Positions 16,847 to 26,784 are shown, numbered from the stretch's first letter. The stretch is 64,000 bases of DNA from Chryseobacterium echinoideorum (GCF_007474535.1 NZ_VKNW01000001.1:248001-312000), one strand, 5' to 3'. Notes: a model not told the origin generated them from the sequence alone. Numbers and translations are program-made.

Positions 16847-16907
16847 ATTATTTCTTGTTTATTGAAGTATGATATTAATTTGTTCAAATACATTAAGCAA
16901 TAGATCT

Positions 16908-17891
16908 TTAACTGGCAAAAGAAGTTACCGCCCATAATGCAGCAGCAGAAATGATGCCCCAAAGTACAACGCCCTGAATTAAAGGTCTAAAACCAACGCT
17001 CATCAGGAGTTTTCTATTCAGACCGCAGCCAATTAAAAATAAAGTTAAGGTTAGCCCTGCTTTGGCAATACCGGTAAGGTAATGACTGAAATTCTGAACA
17101 AAAGGAATATAGGTATTGGCGATCATAGCCAAAACGAATAAACCTATAAAGTAAGGGATTTTCACTTTATTTCCTTTGTTTTTGAAAAGGAATGTAGATA
17201 AAAACGCCACAGGAATGATCCATAAAGCACGGGCCAACTTCACTGTAGTTGCCACTTCCAAAGCCTGAGTTCCGTATTTGCTTGCTGCTCCCACTACTGA
17301 ACTTGTGTCGTGAATGGCAATGGCACTCCATAAACCAAACTGGGTCTGAGACAAATTCAATGCGTGACCGATCATTGGGAAAATAAAGAGTGCAACTGAG
17401 TTAAGGATGAAAACCGTACCCAATGCCACTGAGATCTGCTTTTCTTCGGCTTTGATAACAGGTGAAATGGCTGCAATGGCGCTGCCTCCGCAAATAGCGG
17501 TTCCTGCAGAGATGAGATAGGAACTCTTTTTGTCAATTTTAAGAAATTTTCCCATCAAATATCCGATCACCAGAGTTCCTATGATGGAAATTATGGTGAA
17601 AACAATTCCTTCCTTGCCTGCTTTCATTGCACTGGTAACATTCATTCCAAAACCTAATCCTACGACTGAGACCTGCAACAGGATATGTGTTGCCTTGTGG
17701 TTAAGGTGCAGATAAGGATGACCGATGAACTGTGCAACGATGAGTCCCAAAAGCAATGCAATAGGAGGGGATACAAAAGGAGAGAGGCATAATACAACGA
17801 GTATAAAAAAAATAACTTCTCTGGCTGTAATACTTTTTTCTAAGAATCTTCGTAAAGACTTTTTTTCTGTATTATTTTGATGATCTTGCAT
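16908..17891 (-). CDS. yeiH: YeiH-family (UPF0324) putative sulfate exporter
   Basis: 327 residues and about ten membrane helices. The UPF0324 family signature regions are present (LLQVSVVGLGFGMN, SAGTAICGGSAIAA, AIHDTSSVVGAA, LTLFLIGCGLNRK). The family is annotated as putative sulfate exporters on genetic rather than biochemical grounds. It sits 77 bp downstream of a LysR regulator on the same strand, the usual yeiE-yeiH style pairing. Confidence 0.88.
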   Translation of the reverse strand: MQDHQNNTEKKSLRRFLEKSITAREVIFFILVVLCLSPFVSPPIALLLGLIVAQFIGHPYLHLNHKATHILLQVSVVGLGFGMNVTSAMKAGKEGIVFTIISIIGTLVIGYLMGKFLKIDKKSSYLISAGTAICGGSAIAAISPVIKAEEKQISVALGTVFILNSVALFIFPMIGHALNLSQTQFGLWSAIAIHDTSSVVGAASKYGTQALEVATTVKLARALWIIPVAFLSTFLFKNKGNKVKIPYFIGLFVLAMIANTYIPFVQNFSHYLTGIAKAGLTLTLFLIGCGLNRKLLMSVGFRPLIQGVVLWGIISAAALWAVTSFAS

Positions 17892-17968
17892 AATATGATT
17901 CTTTAATTTTATAGTACAAAATTGATCATATCGTCAGTGAAAAAGAAATCAAAATAAATAATCTGCCA

Positions 17969-18862
17969 TTACTTAAAGTTATAGCTAAGTGCGAATTTTA
18001 TAAATAAATCGGAAAGGCTTTCACCTTCACCCTGCGTTCGAATGAAATTGTATTCCCTCTCGACAGTAAGCCCTTTCACATCGACCACTGTACATTCGTT
18101 ATTTTTAAGTTCTTTGAAAATAGAATATATGGAAAGAAAGGCCAAAGCTTCAGAATTGAGTAAATACATTTTGATGCTTTCTGAACTGTCCAACTGCATC
18201 TCCAAGTTGAGATCACTTATTTTTATACCAGCTTGTTTAAGGGCGTGCGCAATGACTTCCAAGGTTCCGGAACCCGGTTCACGCAACAAAAAATGATATT
18301 TGTTCAGATCTTCCGGTTTTACATTCATTTTTTTTGTTACAGGATGTCCAGATCTGGCAACTAATACTAATTCGTCCTTAACAAAAGGTATATATCGAAA
18401 AATAGTATTTCTTGATCTACCTTCGATAATCCCCAGATCGATATTTTTATTTTCCAAAGCAGCCTCGACCTGCTCGGTATTTCCAGTGACCAACTGCACT
18501 TTTACATTATCAAACTTGTGACGGAATGCAGCCAGTATAGGAGGCAACAGATACTGTGCAGCGGTGGTACTTGCGCCAATTCGCAGCGTTCCTGATTTAT
18601 TTTGAGTAAAAGCATTGAGGTCAAATTCCATATTTTGGTAGATGGCAAACATTTGTTCCGCATACTGAAGCAAAGTTTCACCGGCAGGCGTTAGTTTAAT
18701 CTTTGTTCCGTTTCTGTCAAAAAGCTTAACCTTGAAATAATGTTCAATCTCTTTGATATGTTTCGTAACGGCAGGCTGTGTGATGTACAGTTCTTCCGAG
18801 GCCTTGGTGAAGTTGAGCCTTTTTGCTACAGTAAAAAATACTTTCAATCTGAAATCGAACAT
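17969..18862 (-). CDS. LysR-family transcriptional regulator (YeiE/CysB-like)
   Basis: 297 residues: an N-terminal winged helix (FTKASEELYITQPAVTKHIKEIE, residues about 18-40) and a periplasmic-binding-protein-like effector domain (GTLRIGAST at about 90). It lies between the methyltransferase gene (7-bp gap) and YeiH (77-bp gap) and probably controls yeiH. The effector is unknown; sulfite or sulfate-related ligands would fit the partner. Confidence 0.88.
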   Translation of the reverse strand: MFDFRLKVFFTVAKRLNFTKASEELYITQPAVTKHIKEIEHYFKVKLFDRNGTKIKLTPAGETLLQYAEQMFAIYQNMEFDLNAFTQNKSGTLRIGASTTAAQYLLPPILAAFRHKFDNVKVQLVTGNTEQVEAALENKNIDLGIIEGRSRNTIFRYIPFVKDELVLVARSGHPVTKKMNVKPEDLNKYHFLLREPGSGTLEVIAHALKQAGIKISDLNLEMQLDSSESIKMYLLNSEALAFLSIYSIFKELKNNECTVVDVKGLTVEREYNFIRTQGEGESLSDLFIKFALSYNFK

Positions 18863-18869
18863 CTGCTAT

Positions 18870-19493
18870 TTATTTTCTTTGAAATGTACAAAATAAAAAA
18901 TTCTGAACTGTATTAAAAGGAGTGGAATGGTCGATATATTGAAAACTAAATTGCTTAAAAGAATCCTTAAAAGCATCTTTCAGTGATTTGTCTGTATACT
19001 GCTTTATTTCAAGTCCGCTACATTTGGTCGGGCCTTTATCAGAGAATGTTCCCATAATCAAAAATCCATCCTGACTGATTGCCCTTTCAGCAATTGAAGT
19101 GTATTTTATTATATTCTCTTCATCAGTTAAAAAATGAAAAACTGCTCTGTCGTGCCACAGATCATATTTTTCAGTTGGGTTAAATTCAGTGATGTCGGTT
19201 ACAACCCATTGTACCAATTTGCTTTTTTCTCCCAATCTGTTTTGGGCCTTTTGCAATGCTCTTTCGGAAATATCCAAAACGGTAATATTGGTATAACCTA
19301 TTTCCAGAAGAACATCTACCAAACGACTTTCTCCACCCCCAATATCAATGATATGAGCTGTAAGAGGTAATTTTAATTCCTTTATAAACTCAATGGAAGC
19401 CTGCGGATATTCCTGGTACCAGCTTACTTCATTCTCGTTTTTGCTTTGGTAAATGGTATTCCAATGTTGTGTTGAAGTTTTATCTGTATTCAT
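18870..19493 (-). CDS. Class I SAM-dependent methyltransferase
   Basis: 207 residues. Motif I is HIIDIGGGESRLVDVLL, followed by ITVLDISERAL (acidic residue for the ribose) and YDLWHDRAVFHFL (motif IV). The start TQHWNTIYQSKNENEVSWYQ is typical of the TehB/thiopurine-like methyltransferase group found near metal and tellurite resistance genes. The substrate is unknown. It is in a tight operon with VIT1, DUF305 and LysR (gaps of 5-7 bp). Confidence 0.85.
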   Translation of the reverse strand: MNTDKTSTQHWNTIYQSKNENEVSWYQEYPQASIEFIKELKLPLTAHIIDIGGGESRLVDVLLEIGYTNITVLDISERALQKAQNRLGEKSKLVQWVVTDITEFNPTEKYDLWHDRAVFHFLTDEENIIKYTSIAERAISQDGFLIMGTFSDKGPTKCSGLEIKQYTDKSLKDAFKDSFKQFSFQYIDHSTPFNTVQNFLFCTFQRK

Positions 19494-19499
19494 TTTTAT

Positions 19500-20198
19500 T
19501 TAAATATTTTTTATCCCGAACAAATGCCCTACTAAAGCTGTTGCAGCCATCGCTATTGTTCCCCAAAAGCACATTCTGAGAACCGCAACTATTATTTTTG
19601 AACCTCCTGTCTTTGCTGCAACTGCACCGAGCAACATCAAAAAAACGATAGACAAAGTATATTGATAATAAACCAATGTTTTTAATGGAGCAAATATAGA
19701 AACCAGAAAAGGCAAAATTCCGCCCGCTGTAAAAGAAGCAAAGGATGCTAAAGCTGCCTGCAAAGGTTTTGCCTGTGTAATTTCGTTAATGCCCAGTTCA
19801 TCTTTGGCGTGGGCTTCCAACGCATTATGATTGGTCAATTCTTTTGCCACTTGCAAGGCTGTTTGCTTACTTACGCCTCTGCCCTCATATATTTTTTCCA
19901 GTTCTGTTAATTCTATTTTGGGCATTTCTTTTAACTCTTTCTCTTCTCTCAGCAAGTCGGCTTTTTCGGTATCAGCCTGCGAACTGACAGAAACATATTC
20001 TCCTGCAGCCATAGACATTGCCCCGGAAACCAATCCAGCCAATGTGGCAAGAATAATCGTATTTCTTTCTGAACTGGCTGCCGCAACACCAATGGCAATA
20101 CTTGTTACAGATAGGATGCCGTCATTTGCCCCAAGAACTGATGCCCGCAGCCAACCTACACGATTGGTATAATGTTTTTCTAATAAATTTGTATACAT
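19500..20198 (-). CDS. VIT1/CCC1-family divalent metal transporter
   Basis: 232 residues: two N-terminal membrane helices with SVLGANDGILSVTS and SGAMSMAAGEYVSVSSQ, a charged cytoplasmic metal-binding region (Glu-rich EEKELKEMPKIELTELEK), then three C-terminal helices. The family moves Fe2+ or Mn2+ out of the cytosol by proton exchange. It is the second gene of the DUF305-VIT1-methyltransferase-LysR unit. Confidence 0.9.
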   Translation of the reverse strand: MYTNLLEKHYTNRVGWLRASVLGANDGILSVTSIAIGVAAASSERNTIILATLAGLVSGAMSMAAGEYVSVSSQADTEKADLLREEKELKEMPKIELTELEKIYEGRGVSKQTALQVAKELTNHNALEAHAKDELGINEITQAKPLQAALASFASFTAGGILPFLVSIFAPLKTLVYYQYTLSIVFLMLLGAVAAKTGGSKIIVAVLRMCFWGTIAMAATALVGHLFGIKNI

Positions 20199-20203
20199 TA
20201 GGA

Positions 20204-20677
20204 TTACTGTAGTTCTTTGATTTTTTCCTTCATTTTTTTTATCTCTTCTTGCTGAGATTTTATGATGTTTTCTGACAATATCTTCACTTCTGGATCTTTG
20301 ATCTCAGCATGTTTGCTTGTCATAATAGCAGAAGAATGATGCGGAATCATTGCTTTCATATATTGACTATCGCTGACGAAAGTTTGATTTCGTAGAAAAA
20401 TAAATGCAACAATAAATACAGTAATTCCACTACCAATGATAATGGAATTAAGTTTTTTATTATGATACATATTGCCCATCATCAACATCATTAACACGGC
20501 CATCGGAGCCACCATCAACAATGCCATGTAAGTTCGGGTTATACTTATATAAACATGATCAATTTCGTCAACATTTAAAAACATGACGACATACATGATG
20601 ATAAATGAAATTATCAGTGTGAAAAAAAGCTTTCTATATACAGCATTACCTTGTTTTTGGTAATTCATATTTTCCAT
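20204..20677 (-). CDS. DUF305-family membrane-anchored protein
   Basis: 157 residues from the ATG at 20677 (an upstream in-frame ATG at 20710 would add 11 residues). Three hydrophobic helices are followed by MIPHHSSAIMTSKHA, the conserved His motif of DUF305, a ferritin-like four-helix family linked to copper and other metals. The C-terminal helix is Lys/Glu-rich. It lies 91 bp downstream of the multicopper oxidase stop and heads the VIT1 operon. Confidence 0.82.
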   Translation of the reverse strand: MENMNYQKQGNAVYRKLFFTLIISFIIMYVVMFLNVDEIDHVYISITRTYMALLMVAPMAVLMMLMMGNMYHNKKLNSIIIGSGITVFIVAFIFLRNQTFVSDSQYMKAMIPHHSSAIMTSKHAEIKDPEVKILSENIIKSQQEEIKKMKEKIKELQ

Positions 20678-20800
20678 TTTCTTCTGTTTTTTAATGTTAT
20701 GATTGATCAAATGGAACTGCTATTTGTTATATTTTCAGTGGAAACATTTGCCGTTCCATTTATCGTAAATCAAATAATTAACCAAAAATTTGTGATATTA

Positions 20801-23089
20801 TTAATAAACCAGCGATATTCCCGCTCCCCATCCCATATCACTGTCATAATGAGCTCGGATTCCGATGTTTTTGTTGATGATGTATTTGAGTTCACCCATA
20901 TATTCTTTATCGGTATTTACCATAAATCCTCCTCTCAACCTTTTAGAAATAGGAATATCCTCACGCATCAACGTTAATCTTACAATACCATCGTGATAAA
21001 CTTCTGCCTGAAAGTTGACCAGCATCGGCAAAGTGTACATAATACCCAAACTAAATGCTCTTCGGGTATCTTTTTCGTTGGTTTGCCCAAACAGGTTTTT
21101 TTCTTGCTCGTCAATTCCCATTTTACGGTATCGCCAGTCGAAACCAATAAAAGGCATCAGCCATTGCATTTTCCCGATGTATCTGCCAAAATGAGTTTCC
21201 ACTTCATAACCGTGCATACTGTTATAACCCAATCGCCAATCTGTACCCAAGCTCCATCTTGCATTTTGCAACATTGCCTGTCCGTCATTTCCGTTGGTCG
21301 CAAAATCATTTTCTGCCATAAAGTGAGGCATATTGCTTTCTTTCTGCAACATATTATAGGCTTGTTTTCTGTCTGGTAAATTTGGATTTTGATAGTCACC
21401 GACTGCAAAAACACGGTTCATACCTGACATCATATGATACAGAATGTGGCAATGGAAAAACCAGTCTCCTTCTTCATTTGCAAGGAATTCAATAGTGTCG
21501 GTTTCCATTGGCATAATATCCAAGACGTTTTTAAGGGGCGATTTTTCTCCTTTTCCGTTAATTACCCTGAAATCAAAACCGTGAAGGTGCATCGGATGGC
21601 GCATCATCGAGTTGTTGTAAATGGTAATGCGTAAGATTTCACCTTTCTTCACAGGAATTTTATCCGTCTCAGAAAGGATTTTATTATCCATACTCCAAAC
21701 ATAGCGGTTCATATTTCCGGTAAGGGTAAATTTCAAGTCCTTTACAGGCGCATCTTTAGGAAATGTAGTATTGTATGGAGATTGCAACATTGAATAATTA
21801 AGCGTTGTAATATCTCCCAAAGCATTGGCATTGTAACGATTCTGGTCGTCGTCCATCTTCATTCCGGATTTCATATCCGTAGTATGTTGGCTGTGGTCTT
21901 GTTGCTTTCCGGTTTTTCCGGTAATTTCGGGATACATTACAACGTTCATATCCATTTTGTTCAGGCTCATTTTCATTCCCATATCATCCAGGTCGCCGTT
22001 CATTTTCATCATACCGTTCATCATTTTCATTCCTTCAAAATATTTGAGACGGGGAAGTGGGGAAATCAACTGTTTGATACCGTTACCCACAAAATAACTT
22101 GCAGACTGCGTTCTGTCTTCGGTTGTTGCCAAAAATTCATAAGCCACGCCGTCAGAAGGAATTGTAACGACCACATCATAGGTTTCAGAAACACCGATAA
22201 TCAACCTGTCAACTTCTACAGGTTCTACATCGTTGCCGTCATTAGCGACTACTGTAATTTTTCCACCTGCATAACGCAACCAAAAATATGAAGAAGCTCC
22301 ACCATTGGATATTCTCAATCTCACTTTGTCGCCTGCTTTCAAAGATTTGCCATCGATGTTTTTTAAATCAGTAATATTGTTACCATTCATTAATACTTTG
22401 TCGTAATAAACATCGCTTACATCCATTGCCAGCATCCGTTTCCATTCGTTTTTTAGCTTGGTTTTAAAATAACCCTCACGAATGGCTTCTGCATAAGATT
22501 GTGTCGCATTTTTTTTAATCGCAGCCCAATCATTCGCATTATGAAGCATTCTGTCAACATTTTTTGGATTGAGGTTGGTCCATTCGCTTAAAACAATGGG
22601 AACTTCCGGCAAATCATCTATTTCTTTTCTAAATGTTTTGTCATCCTTTCTTTTCTTCATCACAAAGTTTCCATACATCCCAATCTGCTCCTGCAATCCC
22701 GAATGCGAGTGGTACCAGTGCGTTCCGTTTTGTTTGATAGGAAAACGATAGGTGTACGTTGCACCTGGTGCTATAGGTTTCTGTGTAAGCCAAGGAACGC
22801 CGTCTTCTTTATTGGGGAGAAACACACCGTGCCAATGGAGAGAAGTACTTTCTTTCAATTGATTATGAACAACGATTTCTGCGATGTCACCTTCTGTAAA
22901 AGTCAGTGTAGGCATTGGAATTTGTCCGTTTACTGCAATGGCTCTTTTTTCCTTACCTGCATAATTAACTAAGGTATCTTTTACAAACAACTCATAACGT
23001 ACGACTTTCTGTGCGAAAAACGATTGTGAAAATAACAGGAAAAAAAATGCCTGTAAGAACCGTGAAATATTATTTCTAAGTATACTCAT
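20801..23089 (-). CDS. copA: CopA-type multicopper oxidase with CopB-like C-terminal domain
   Basis: 762 residues with a signal peptide (LLFSQSFFAQ). Copper motifs are HWHGVFLP, HWYHSHSGLQEQ, HPMHLHGFDF and FFHCHILYHMMSGM, giving type 1 and type 2/3 sites. A Met-rich insert lies at about 345-385 (MKMMNGMMKM, MGMKMSLNKMDM), as in Cu(I)-oxidising PcoA/CopA. After residue 590 a beta-barrel-like region resembles CopB/PcoB (WLMPFIGFDWRYRK, IGIRAHYDSDMGWGAG), so this is a CopA-CopB fusion. It probably detoxifies Cu(I) in the envelope. The HMA-DUF3347 gene lies 7 bp upstream in the same operon. Confidence 0.9.
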   Translation of the reverse strand: MSILRNNISRFLQAFFFLLFSQSFFAQKVVRYELFVKDTLVNYAGKEKRAIAVNGQIPMPTLTFTEGDIAEIVVHNQLKESTSLHWHGVFLPNKEDGVPWLTQKPIAPGATYTYRFPIKQNGTHWYHSHSGLQEQIGMYGNFVMKKRKDDKTFRKEIDDLPEVPIVLSEWTNLNPKNVDRMLHNANDWAAIKKNATQSYAEAIREGYFKTKLKNEWKRMLAMDVSDVYYDKVLMNGNNITDLKNIDGKSLKAGDKVRLRISNGGASSYFWLRYAGGKITVVANDGNDVEPVEVDRLIIGVSETYDVVVTIPSDGVAYEFLATTEDRTQSASYFVGNGIKQLISPLPRLKYFEGMKMMNGMMKMNGDLDDMGMKMSLNKMDMNVVMYPEITGKTGKQQDHSQHTTDMKSGMKMDDDQNRYNANALGDITTLNYSMLQSPYNTTFPKDAPVKDLKFTLTGNMNRYVWSMDNKILSETDKIPVKKGEILRITIYNNSMMRHPMHLHGFDFRVINGKGEKSPLKNVLDIMPMETDTIEFLANEEGDWFFHCHILYHMMSGMNRVFAVGDYQNPNLPDRKQAYNMLQKESNMPHFMAENDFATNGNDGQAMLQNARWSLGTDWRLGYNSMHGYEVETHFGRYIGKMQWLMPFIGFDWRYRKMGIDEQEKNLFGQTNEKDTRRAFSLGIMYTLPMLVNFQAEVYHDGIVRLTLMREDIPISKRLRGGFMVNTDKEYMGELKYIINKNIGIRAHYDSDMGWGAGISLVY

Positions 23090-23096
23090 ATTTCGG

Positions 23097-23972
23097 TTAT
23101 TTTAAAGTTTCAACCGTACTTCCACAACTCAACATCTGCGAACCGTAGTATGGATTTTTAACCGCTTCTTCTTTGCTTAACCAGTTTGCTCCTTTACCAT
23201 TGTTAAACATCGGACAATTTTGATAATACACCGGAGTATCCTGTTTTGTAACTTTCATTACTTTATAAATGTTATCAGAAAGCGAGGTGAAATGGTCTCT
23301 CTGATGTGAAGCATCTTTTGTGTCTGAGATGTGTTCTGCATCGAAAGCAAGGTCTTTCATTACGTTCATCCAAACGGTATGTTCTTCAGATGAAAGTTTT
23401 GTCATATCAATACTTTGAATAGCTTTTGTCAATGCTGAAGCTTTAGTAGATGCAGTCGCTCCATCAGATTTTATCAAAGCATCTTTCAAAGAAAAGTAGT
23501 TTTCAAATACTGATTTGAAAGTGGGTTGGTTTTGTTGTGCTGAATGTCCCATCACCATTTCATTATGGTTATGATTGTTGTGTTCAGATTTCATATCCAT
23601 AGCATTATCTTTAACAAGAACAGTTGGTTTTAGTTCTCTTTTGTATTGGCAGCATTCAGGAAGCTTTGAATAGACATCATCCGGAGCCAGGAATTTTTCG
23701 CTGTCATAACCGGCTAATGCAATACGTTTCAAAATTTCATCATGATTGGTTTTCTTTTCATCATAAATCAGAGTTGCGATTTTTGTGTCTTTGTTCCAAT
23801 TTACCTGGGCTATATTTTTCAGATTTCCTGCTTTCTCTATGTTAGATTTACACATATCGCAGTTGCCATAGATTTTGATGGTTTCTGTTTTTGCATTTTT
23901 AACTTGAGCGAAGATGTTGATTGATGAAAGCAATACAGTGATTGCCATCAATATTTTTGATATTGATTTCAT
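23097..23972 (-). CDS. Periplasmic HMA-DUF3347 copper-binding protein
   Basis: 291 residues: signal peptide to NIFAQ, then a heavy-metal-associated domain with the Cys pair in YGNCDMCKSN, a His/Met-rich linker (HNNHNHNEMVMGH), and a C-terminal DUF3347 domain (FKSVFENYFSLKDALIKSDG, ending with NCPMF and MLSCG). It resembles periplasmic copper chaperones that feed export systems. It is first in the operon with the multicopper oxidase. Confidence 0.85.
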   Translation of the reverse strand: MKSISKILMAITVLLSSINIFAQVKNAKTETIKIYGNCDMCKSNIEKAGNLKNIAQVNWNKDTKIATLIYDEKKTNHDEILKRIALAGYDSEKFLAPDDVYSKLPECCQYKRELKPTVLVKDNAMDMKSEHNNHNHNEMVMGHSAQQNQPTFKSVFENYFSLKDALIKSDGATASTKASALTKAIQSIDMTKLSSEEHTVWMNVMKDLAFDAEHISDTKDASHQRDHFTSLSDNIYKVMKVTKQDTPVYYQNCPMFNNGKGANWLSKEEAVKNPYYGSQMLSCGSTVETLK

Positions 23973-24105
23973 AAGAATTTATATTTTGAGAAATAGATTT
24001 TTGCACATCCATTTCTGATTAAATTTAAAATTGATTTTATAGTGGATAAGCCAAAAGCACATTTGATTTTGACAAGACGGAATTATGGCTGTTAAACCAA
24101 TAATT

Positions 24106-24489
24106 TTAACTTATTTTTGGAGGTTGCCAAATGGAGCAGTGTCCTAAAGAATAATAGGATTGCGTGAATTCAAATTGACGTTTTTCAATTGCATCAAAAG
24201 AAGTATTTGATTTGAAATAGGCAGGCATCAAAAAGCTGAATGAGGAGTTACCACATCTGCAAGAGCTGTCTTTGCATTTGCCATTACAACCGTTATTGTC
24301 TTGATGGTCTTTGCAAGATTTAGTTTTACAACAGTCTTTTTTTTCTGCTTTCTCGTGATGACTTTTAGAAACTTTCTGATGTTCAGTTTTAACTGGAGTT
24401 TTTGAACAGGCATAAATTAAGTTGGGAGTCAATAGAAATCCCAAAAATACAAATAGAATTAAAGTGATATGTCTGTTCCAATTTTTCAC
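24106..24489 (-). CDS. Small Cys/His/Lys-rich exported protein, probably metal-binding
   Basis: 127 residues with an N-terminal signal peptide or anchor (LILFVFLGFLLTPNLIYAC). The middle is rich in Cys, His and Lys (KKDCCKTKSCKDH, CNGKCKDSSCRCG), with about ten Cys. The C-terminal 45 residues lack them. I do not recognise a named family. The position between copper and arsenic genes supports metal binding. A weaker copy of the OmpR-type tandem repeat lies 76 bp upstream, and a TAnnTTTG-like box (24495-24502) sits very close to the ATG. Confidence 0.7.
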   Translation of the reverse strand: MKNWNRHITLILFVFLGFLLTPNLIYACSKTPVKTEHQKVSKSHHEKAEKKDCCKTKSCKDHQDNNGCNGKCKDSSCRCGNSSFSFLMPAYFKSNTSFDAIEKRQFEFTQSYYSLGHCSIWQPPKIS

Positions 24490-24564
24490 TTAGACAAATT
24501 TATGAATTTATTTTTTGATAATTATTAATTTAGAAACCTTTAAATTTATACAAAGTTCAAATTG

Positions 24565-24584
24565 AATTTAGAAGAATTTCTGAA
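24565..24584 (-). promoter_or_regulatory. Weaker OmpR-type tandem repeat before the Cys-rich gene
   Basis: Minus strand TTCAGAAAT-TC-TTCTAAATT. One half site is identical to those at 10.24 and 12.29 kb; the other matches at 6 of 9 bases at the same 11-bp spacing. Confidence 0.35.
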
Positions 24585-24621
24585 GTTTACAACTCTATGT
24601 TGAATTTTTAAAAAAATAGTC

Positions 24622-25650
24622 TTAATCATTATTATATTTCTTCTTCAACCACAAACTGACTTTTACCAATAAGATAAGCACAGGAACTTCTACCAATGGC
24701 CCAATAACACCCACAAAAGCTTGTGGAGAGTGAATGCCAAAAACAGCTATTGCTACAGCTATCGCCAATTCGAAGTTATTACCGGTGGCTGTAAATGCTA
24801 TTGAAGCATTTTTATCATAGGGTATGTTTAGAGATTTATTGATAAAGAAGCTGACAAAAAACATCAGTACAAAATAGATGACCAACGGTACGGCAACTTT
24901 TATCACATCCATTGGCAGTTCTAATATTTTATCTCCTTTCAGACTAAACATTATTACTATGGTAAATAGTAAAGCATACAATGTGATTGGCGATATTCTT
25001 GGAACAAACTTTCTGTTATACCATTCTATACCTTTTGATTTGATAAGAAAATAACGACTTAGAAAACCTGCTAGAAATGGAATACCTAAATAAATCAATA
25101 CACTTTCTGTAACATCTTTTAGCGATACAGTTACATTGAAGTTGGCTAACCCTAATTCGCTTGGCAATACATTGATAAATAACCAAACTAAAAAGCTGTA
25201 AGAAACAACTTGGAAAATACTGTTCAATGCAACCAGCATAGCGGTATACTCTCTGTTTGCTTTAGCTAAATCACTCCAAACGATGACCATTGCAATACAT
25301 CTCGCCAAGCCTATCAGTATCAATCCTGTCATATAATCAGGTTCATTTCGGAAGAACAAAACCGCCAATCCGAACATCAGTACAGTCCCAACAAACCAGT
25401 TGAGAAATAACGAAAGACCTATTACTTTTTTATCTTTGAAGGCTTGAGGTAATAGTGAATAATCAACTTTTGCCAAAGGAGGATACATCATCAAAATAAG
25501 ACCAATTGCCAATGGAATATTTGTCGTTCCTACTGACATTGCATTTGTGATTTGTGAAATTGCAGGAAAGCAATATCCTAAACTAATCCCAGCTGCCATT
25601 GCAAGAAATATCCACAAGGTAAGGTAGCGGTCAAGAAATTTTAGTTGCAT
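24622..25650 (-). CDS. arsB: ACR3-family arsenite efflux permease
   Basis: 342 residues, ten membrane helices. Family landmarks include [20 protein letters not shown] with the conserved Cys used for As(III), and the late segment [20 protein letters not shown]. It exports arsenite. Last gene of the arsenic operon, 4 bp after the arsenate-reductase-like gene. Confidence 0.93.
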   Translation of the reverse strand: MQLKFLDRYLTLWIFLAMAAGISLGYCFPAISQITNAMSVGTTNIPLAIGLILMMYPPLAKVDYSLLPQAFKDKKVIGLSLFLNWFVGTVLMFGLAVLFFRNEPDYMTGLILIGLARCIAMVIVWSDLAKANREYTAMLVALNSIFQVVSYSFLVWLFINVLPSELGLANFNVTVSLKDVTESVLIYLGIPFLAGFLSRYFLIKSKGIEWYNRKFVPRISPITLYALLFTIVIMFSLKGDKILELPMDVIKVAVPLVIYFVLMFFVSFFINKSLNIPYDKNASIAFTATGNNFELAIAVAIAVFGIHSPQAFVGVIGPLVEVPVLILLVKVSLWLKKKYNND

Positions 25651-25654
25651 AAAA

Positions 25655-26266
25655 CTATTTTTTAATCATAGAAAAAACGTAGAACACTTCAGAAGCGATC
25701 TGCAAACTTCTTTCCGCATATACTTGCGACTGCTGTGGTGTGTTATCAGAAATTTTAGGATCTTCATATGTGATAGGGATTCTTTTCTCTGCTCCAGCAA
25801 TGAAAGGACAACCGCCGTCTGCTTGAGAACAGGTCATAATTGCTGCAAAACCGGATGTAGGATTGAACGCACTATCATATCTTTTTGAAAATCCAATTAC
25901 AGGTAACGAATCACCATTGTACTTGATAGCATATACAGGGTTATTTCCATCTGCAATTTTGAAGATATTAAAGCCTTGATTAATGAGCGTCTCAGCCACT
26001 TTTGGAAATAATGCGGTTTCTTCCGTACCTCCCGAATAACAATGTACATTAGGAATATTGAAATAGGCAGCTCCTGCTTGCGCCCAGATTTGTGATAGAT
26101 GGCTTCTGCGTGAATTGTGGGTACAAATAAAATTGATATTAATATCTTTTCCTTCATCCATTTTTTGCTGTACAAAATCAATTAATGGCTGCAATGTGAT
26201 TTTCCTTTCCTCACTAATGCATTGATGTTGCAATTGTTCTATAGTATTTATTAATTCTGAATACAT
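25655..26266 (-). CDS. Arsenate reductase-like low-molecular-weight phosphatase
   Basis: 203 residues. The P-loop is [14 protein letters not shown], with the catalytic Cys near residue 48 and the C-x5-R pattern of LMW-PTP/ArsC. Further features are [14 protein letters not shown] (the resolving-Cys region) and a long N-terminal helix. This Bacteroidetes form is longer than classical ArsC (about 130-140 aa). It probably reduces arsenate to arsenite for ACR3, whose gene follows 4 bp later. Confidence 0.87.
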   Translation of the reverse strand: MYSELINTIEQLQHQCISEERKITLQPLIDFVQQKMDEGKDININFICTHNSRRSHLSQIWAQAGAAYFNIPNVHCYSGGTEETALFPKVAETLINQGFNIFKIADGNNPVYAIKYNGDSLPVIGFSKRYDSAFNPTSGFAAIMTCSQADGGCPFIAGAEKRIPITYEDPKISDNTPQQSQVYAERSLQIASEVFYVFSMIKK

Positions 26267-26292
26267 AGTCGTTGTTTAAGTTTTATTCTTTA

Positions 26293-26784
26293 TTAATCTA
26301 TTCCGATATTTTTGCTTCTACGTTCCATAAGGACGTTATCTTTCCAAACTCCATTTTTCTTACCTATCTTTTCTCGATAACCAACTAATCGGAATCCGCA
26401 TTTCTCGTGCAGCCTGATACTGCTTTCATTTTCAGCAAATATACCAGACTGCAATGTCCATATGCCATTTTCTTCGCTCCGTTGAATTAATCCAGCTAAA
26501 AGAGTTTTCCCAATTCCCTTACCTCGTTCGTCTTGTGCAATGTAAATGCTTACCTCTGCAACACCAGCGTAAACGCACCTGCTTGAAACTGGTGTCAAAG
26601 ATGCCCAACCAAGCATCTTGTCACTATCATAAATGCTGATTCTACAAAAATCGAGATGTCCTTTATCCCATTCTTCCCATTGTGGGGAATCGTTCTGAAA
26701 AGTGGCTATGTTGGTCGCCAAGCCTTGATTGTAGATTTCGATTACTTCTGAAAAGTTGTCTTTGGTTATAGGTTTGATTTCCAT
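26293..26784 (-). CDS. GNAT acetyltransferase of the ArsN/phosphinothricin type
   Basis: 163 residues from the ATG at 26784 (MEIKPITKDNFSEV). An upstream in-frame ATG would overlap the DUF6428 gene and add a non-conserved 35-residue lead. The acetyl-CoA motif is VSIYIAQDERGKGIGKTLLAGL and the C-terminal part has HEKCGFRLVGYREKIG. It resembles phosphinothricin/ArsN1 acetyltransferases; in ars operons these often act on organoarsenicals. That role is inferred from context. Confidence 0.87.
   Translation of the reverse strand: MEIKPITKDNFSEVIEIYNQGLATNIATFQNDSPQWEEWDKGHLDFCRISIYDSDKMLGWASLTPVSSRCVYAGVAEVSIYIAQDERGKGIGKTLLAGLIQRSEENGIWTLQSGIFAENESSIRLHEKCGFRLVGYREKIGKKNGVWKDNVLMERRSKNIGID

Noticed and set aside
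18870-19493. DNA-modification methyltransferase
   Set aside because: Motif order and the TehB-like N-terminus point to a small-molecule methyltransferase, and no target-recognition domain is present.
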